A stretch of DNA of 13,129 nt from Caldifarciminota bacterium (GTDB lineage Bacteria > Hydrothermota > Tepidihabitantia > Tepidihabitantales > Tepidihabitantaceae): assembly GCA_011049385.1 (NCBI GenBank), contig DSBX01000315.1:1-13129 (forward strand), read 5' to 3'. Shown one piece after another: positions 11,687-13,129 of the stretch. Position 1 is the stretch's first letter, and each line of letters starts with the position of its first letter. A program made the translations under genes and the position numbers. Below the pieces are notes generated by a model. That model was given only the letters and a program-made list of their open reading frames with translations, did no database searches and was not told the DNA's origin.

Positions 11687-13129
11687 TCAGCGCACGATCA
11701 GCTTGCGGGTGTCGGAATCTACATCAGACCGAATCCGGCAGAAGTAGACGCCGGGCGATATCGTGCGTCCCTGCTCATCGGTACGGTCCCAGTTCAAGTG
11801 ACCGCTGCCATCGCCTATCCCGCGTTCCAGCACCCGAACAAGCCGGCCCGCGAGGTCATAGACCTCGATGCTGAGCCTGCTGCCCATCGGAGCCGAGTAG
11901 CCGATGCTGACGCGCTCCCCCATCGGGTTGGGCCGGATTTCGGTAATCAGCAGACGCTTGCCGGACGGAACCACCGGCTCGCTCACCGCAAGTCCCGGGC
12001 CGGAAGCGGCCCAGTGTATCGCCTGGCGCAACAGCCTTCGGGCATTCTCGTCACCAAAATAGGGTTCATTGTTGTATATCGAGAAATCCCCGAAGTAGAT
12101 TGGTCCGAGGTAGACAGTACGCCCGGTACCGACTTCCTGGCAGGCGATTGCCGGCACGCCGGACGCCGCGGTGTAGTCCCCGAGAACCAGTGCTCCCGAA
12201 CGAACCCCGGCTTCGGGGTACTCACCGTAGTCCTGGACAGAGAAGTTGCTCACGCCAGAGGTTATCGGGTGGGAGCTGTCGAGTATCCGCACCTGCTCGC
12301 CCGACACGAACGCATAGCCGTCGCTGCAATCCACCGGGCCGACCGAGTCCATCGCCGAGTTCGGACCCGGCCCGTGGTAAATGCCGTTGACCAACCAGCC
12401 CGCTCCCACGAAACCGCCGCCGGCACGAACCCATCGCAACAGCAGTTCGTCGAACTCCTCGTAATCATTGTCGGCCAACCCCACGTCGCCCGTCACCAGC
12501 ACGTCATAGGCGGCGAGTTTGTCCCATTCGTCCACCTCGGACCCGGTAACTATCGTCGAGGTCCAACCGTAACTGCGGCACAGCGAGTCCATCACGTAGC
12601 AGGCGTTGGGCGCAATCCGCCCGATTGACAGCTCGTTGACCTCAATCGCGACGCGGATTATGTTGTCCGACGCGGTGGTTGTCCGAGAGAGAGTATCGTT
12701 GCGCCTGTTCTCATCGGACTCCAGGTCATGGAAGAGACGGACGACGTATTCGGCACCGTCCGGACCCACCTCCCAGGCCGGGAATGTGAAGCCCAGCGTC
12801 TCGCCGATGCCGATACTGCTGACCACAAGGGACTCGACGTAGACCTCGACACCCGAGGAGTCAACGACACAGAGCACGTGGAACCCGCCCTCGACATAAT
12901 CGCCGGGATTCCGGATGGAGAGACTGGGAATCGTGGTCCGGGAAGCACGAACCTGGTCGCCGATGTTGGTTGCGACGACAGCGATATCGTGTCTTGGCCC
13001 CGGGGGCGGCGTGTTCTCCACCGCCAGCATCGCGCAGATCCGGCCCGTCCCGAAGGTGTTGTTCTTCGGCAACGGCGTGCCGTACGGTATCACCGAGTTC
13101 TCCATTATCTCGTCCACTTCCTCGGGCAG
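11687..13129 (-). CDS. Secreted multidomain protein (subtilase tail, CARDB, GATase-like, sorting domain), 5' partial
   Basis: The frame is open to the right edge; 480 residues are visible. Residues 1-40 (PEEVDEIMENSVIPYG, KNNTFGTGRICAMLAV) look like the last helices of an S8 subtilisin-like peptidase, with the catalytic residues beyond the window. A CARDB-like beta domain follows (about 46-155; RHDIAVVATNIGDQV, LESDENRRNDTLS). Residues ~157-375 resemble a GATase1/ThuA-like fold (YDVLVTGDVGLADNDYEEFD, WVRAGGGFVGAGWLVNG, SSHPITSGV, TGRTVYLGPIYFGD), but the nucleophile position has Trp, so it is probably a binding module. The last ~90 residues (ITEIRPNP, LSIEVYDLAGRLVRVL, ISPGVYFCRI, TRKLIVR) form a FlgD-Ig-like / type IX sorting domain. 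Likely exported to the cell surface as a peptidase or adhesin. The GTG at 13117 is internal, not the true start. Confidence 0.85.
   Translation of the reverse strand: MPEEVDEIMENSVIPYGTPLPKNNTFGTGRICAMLAVENTPPPGPRHDIAVVATNIGDQVRASRTTIPSLSIRNPGDYVEGGFHVLCVVDSSGVEVYVESLVVSSIGIGETLGFTFPAWEVGPDGAEYVVRLFHDLESDENRRNDTLSRTTTASDNIIRVAIEVNELSIGRIAPNACYVMDSLCRSYGWTSTIVTGSEVDEWDKLAAYDVLVTGDVGLADNDYEEFDELLLRWVRAGGGFVGAGWLVNGIYHGPGPNSAMDSVGPVDCSDGYAFVSGEQVRILDSSHPITSGVSNFSVQDYGEYPEAGVRSGALVLGDYTAASGVPAIACQEVGTGRTVYLGPIYFGDFSIYNNEPYFGDENARRLLRQAIHWAASGPGLAVSEPVVPSGKRLLITEIRPNPMGERVSIGYSAPMGSRLSIEVYDLAGRLVRVLERGIGDGSGHLNWDRTDEQGRTISPGVYFCRIRSDVDSDTRKLIVR

Noticed and set aside
11231..12628. Long open frame (465 codons) on the plus strand
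   Set aside because: It lies antisense to glnA and the secreted protein, crosses the hairpin between them, and has Arg/Pro/Ser-rich composition typical of shadow frames in GC-rich DNA.
12600..12700. Possible catalytic amidotransferase or ThuA enzyme in the secreted protein
   Set aside because: The elbow reads GAGWLVNG without a Cys nucleophile, so an active class I amidotransferase is not supported.
1..13129. CRISPR arrays, tRNA/rRNA genes, insertion sequences, phage or defence genes
   Set aside because: No regularly spaced repeats, cloverleaf-like sequence, transposase motif or terminal inverted repeats were seen on reading both strands.

Overview
The window is GC-rich and tightly packed, and it comes from a bacterium that is probably uncultivated. 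A secreted protein at the right edge ends in a FlgD-Ig-like / type IX secretion (Por) type sorting domain. Together with an ADP-forming acyl-CoA synthetase and an rpsP-khpA-trmD-rplS cluster without rimM, this resembles candidate phylum WOR-3 (Stahlbacteria) or a related FCB-group lineage. That placement is inference from recognised protein styles; no database search was possible.

Layout: two blocks of genes face each other. The plus-strand block runs from 2 to 7493. It starts with the 3' part of an ADP-forming acetyl/acyl-CoA synthetase. A 415-base stretch follows that holds no intact gene, only a frameshifted relic of a secreted-protein domain on the opposite strand and a promoter. Then comes a housekeeping operon: rpsP, khpA, trmD, rplS, rnhB, yraN, comM-like ATPase and a UDP-sugar dehydrogenase. 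From rplS to the ATPase, each gene overlaps the one before. The last plus gene ends in a CTAG that is also the stop of the first minus-strand gene.

The minus-strand block, read right to left, begins with a secreted multidomain protein cut by the window edge. It carries the tail of a probable subtilisin-like domain, a CARDB-like domain, an inactive GATase/ThuA-like domain and a sorting domain, and is followed by a strong hairpin. Next is a five-gene overlapping operon: type I glutamine synthetase, phosphate acetyl/butyryltransferase, RidA deaminase, an exported TPR protein and a HycI-type hydrogenase maturation protease. A promoter-like TTGACTTC element lies 29-34 bases before the glutamine synthetase ATG, so that mRNA may be nearly leaderless.

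Functionally, the plus block is translation and RNA/DNA maintenance plus one envelope-sugar gene. The minus operon joins nitrogen assimilation, acyl-phosphate metabolism, enamine detoxification and hydrogenase maturation, and with the acyl-CoA synthetase this fits a fermentative, possibly amino-acid-using anaerobe (inference). I found no tRNA, rRNA, CRISPR array or insertion sequence. The most distinctive items are the glutamine synthetase operon, the secreted multidomain protein, the missing rimM and the decayed secreted-protein fragment.
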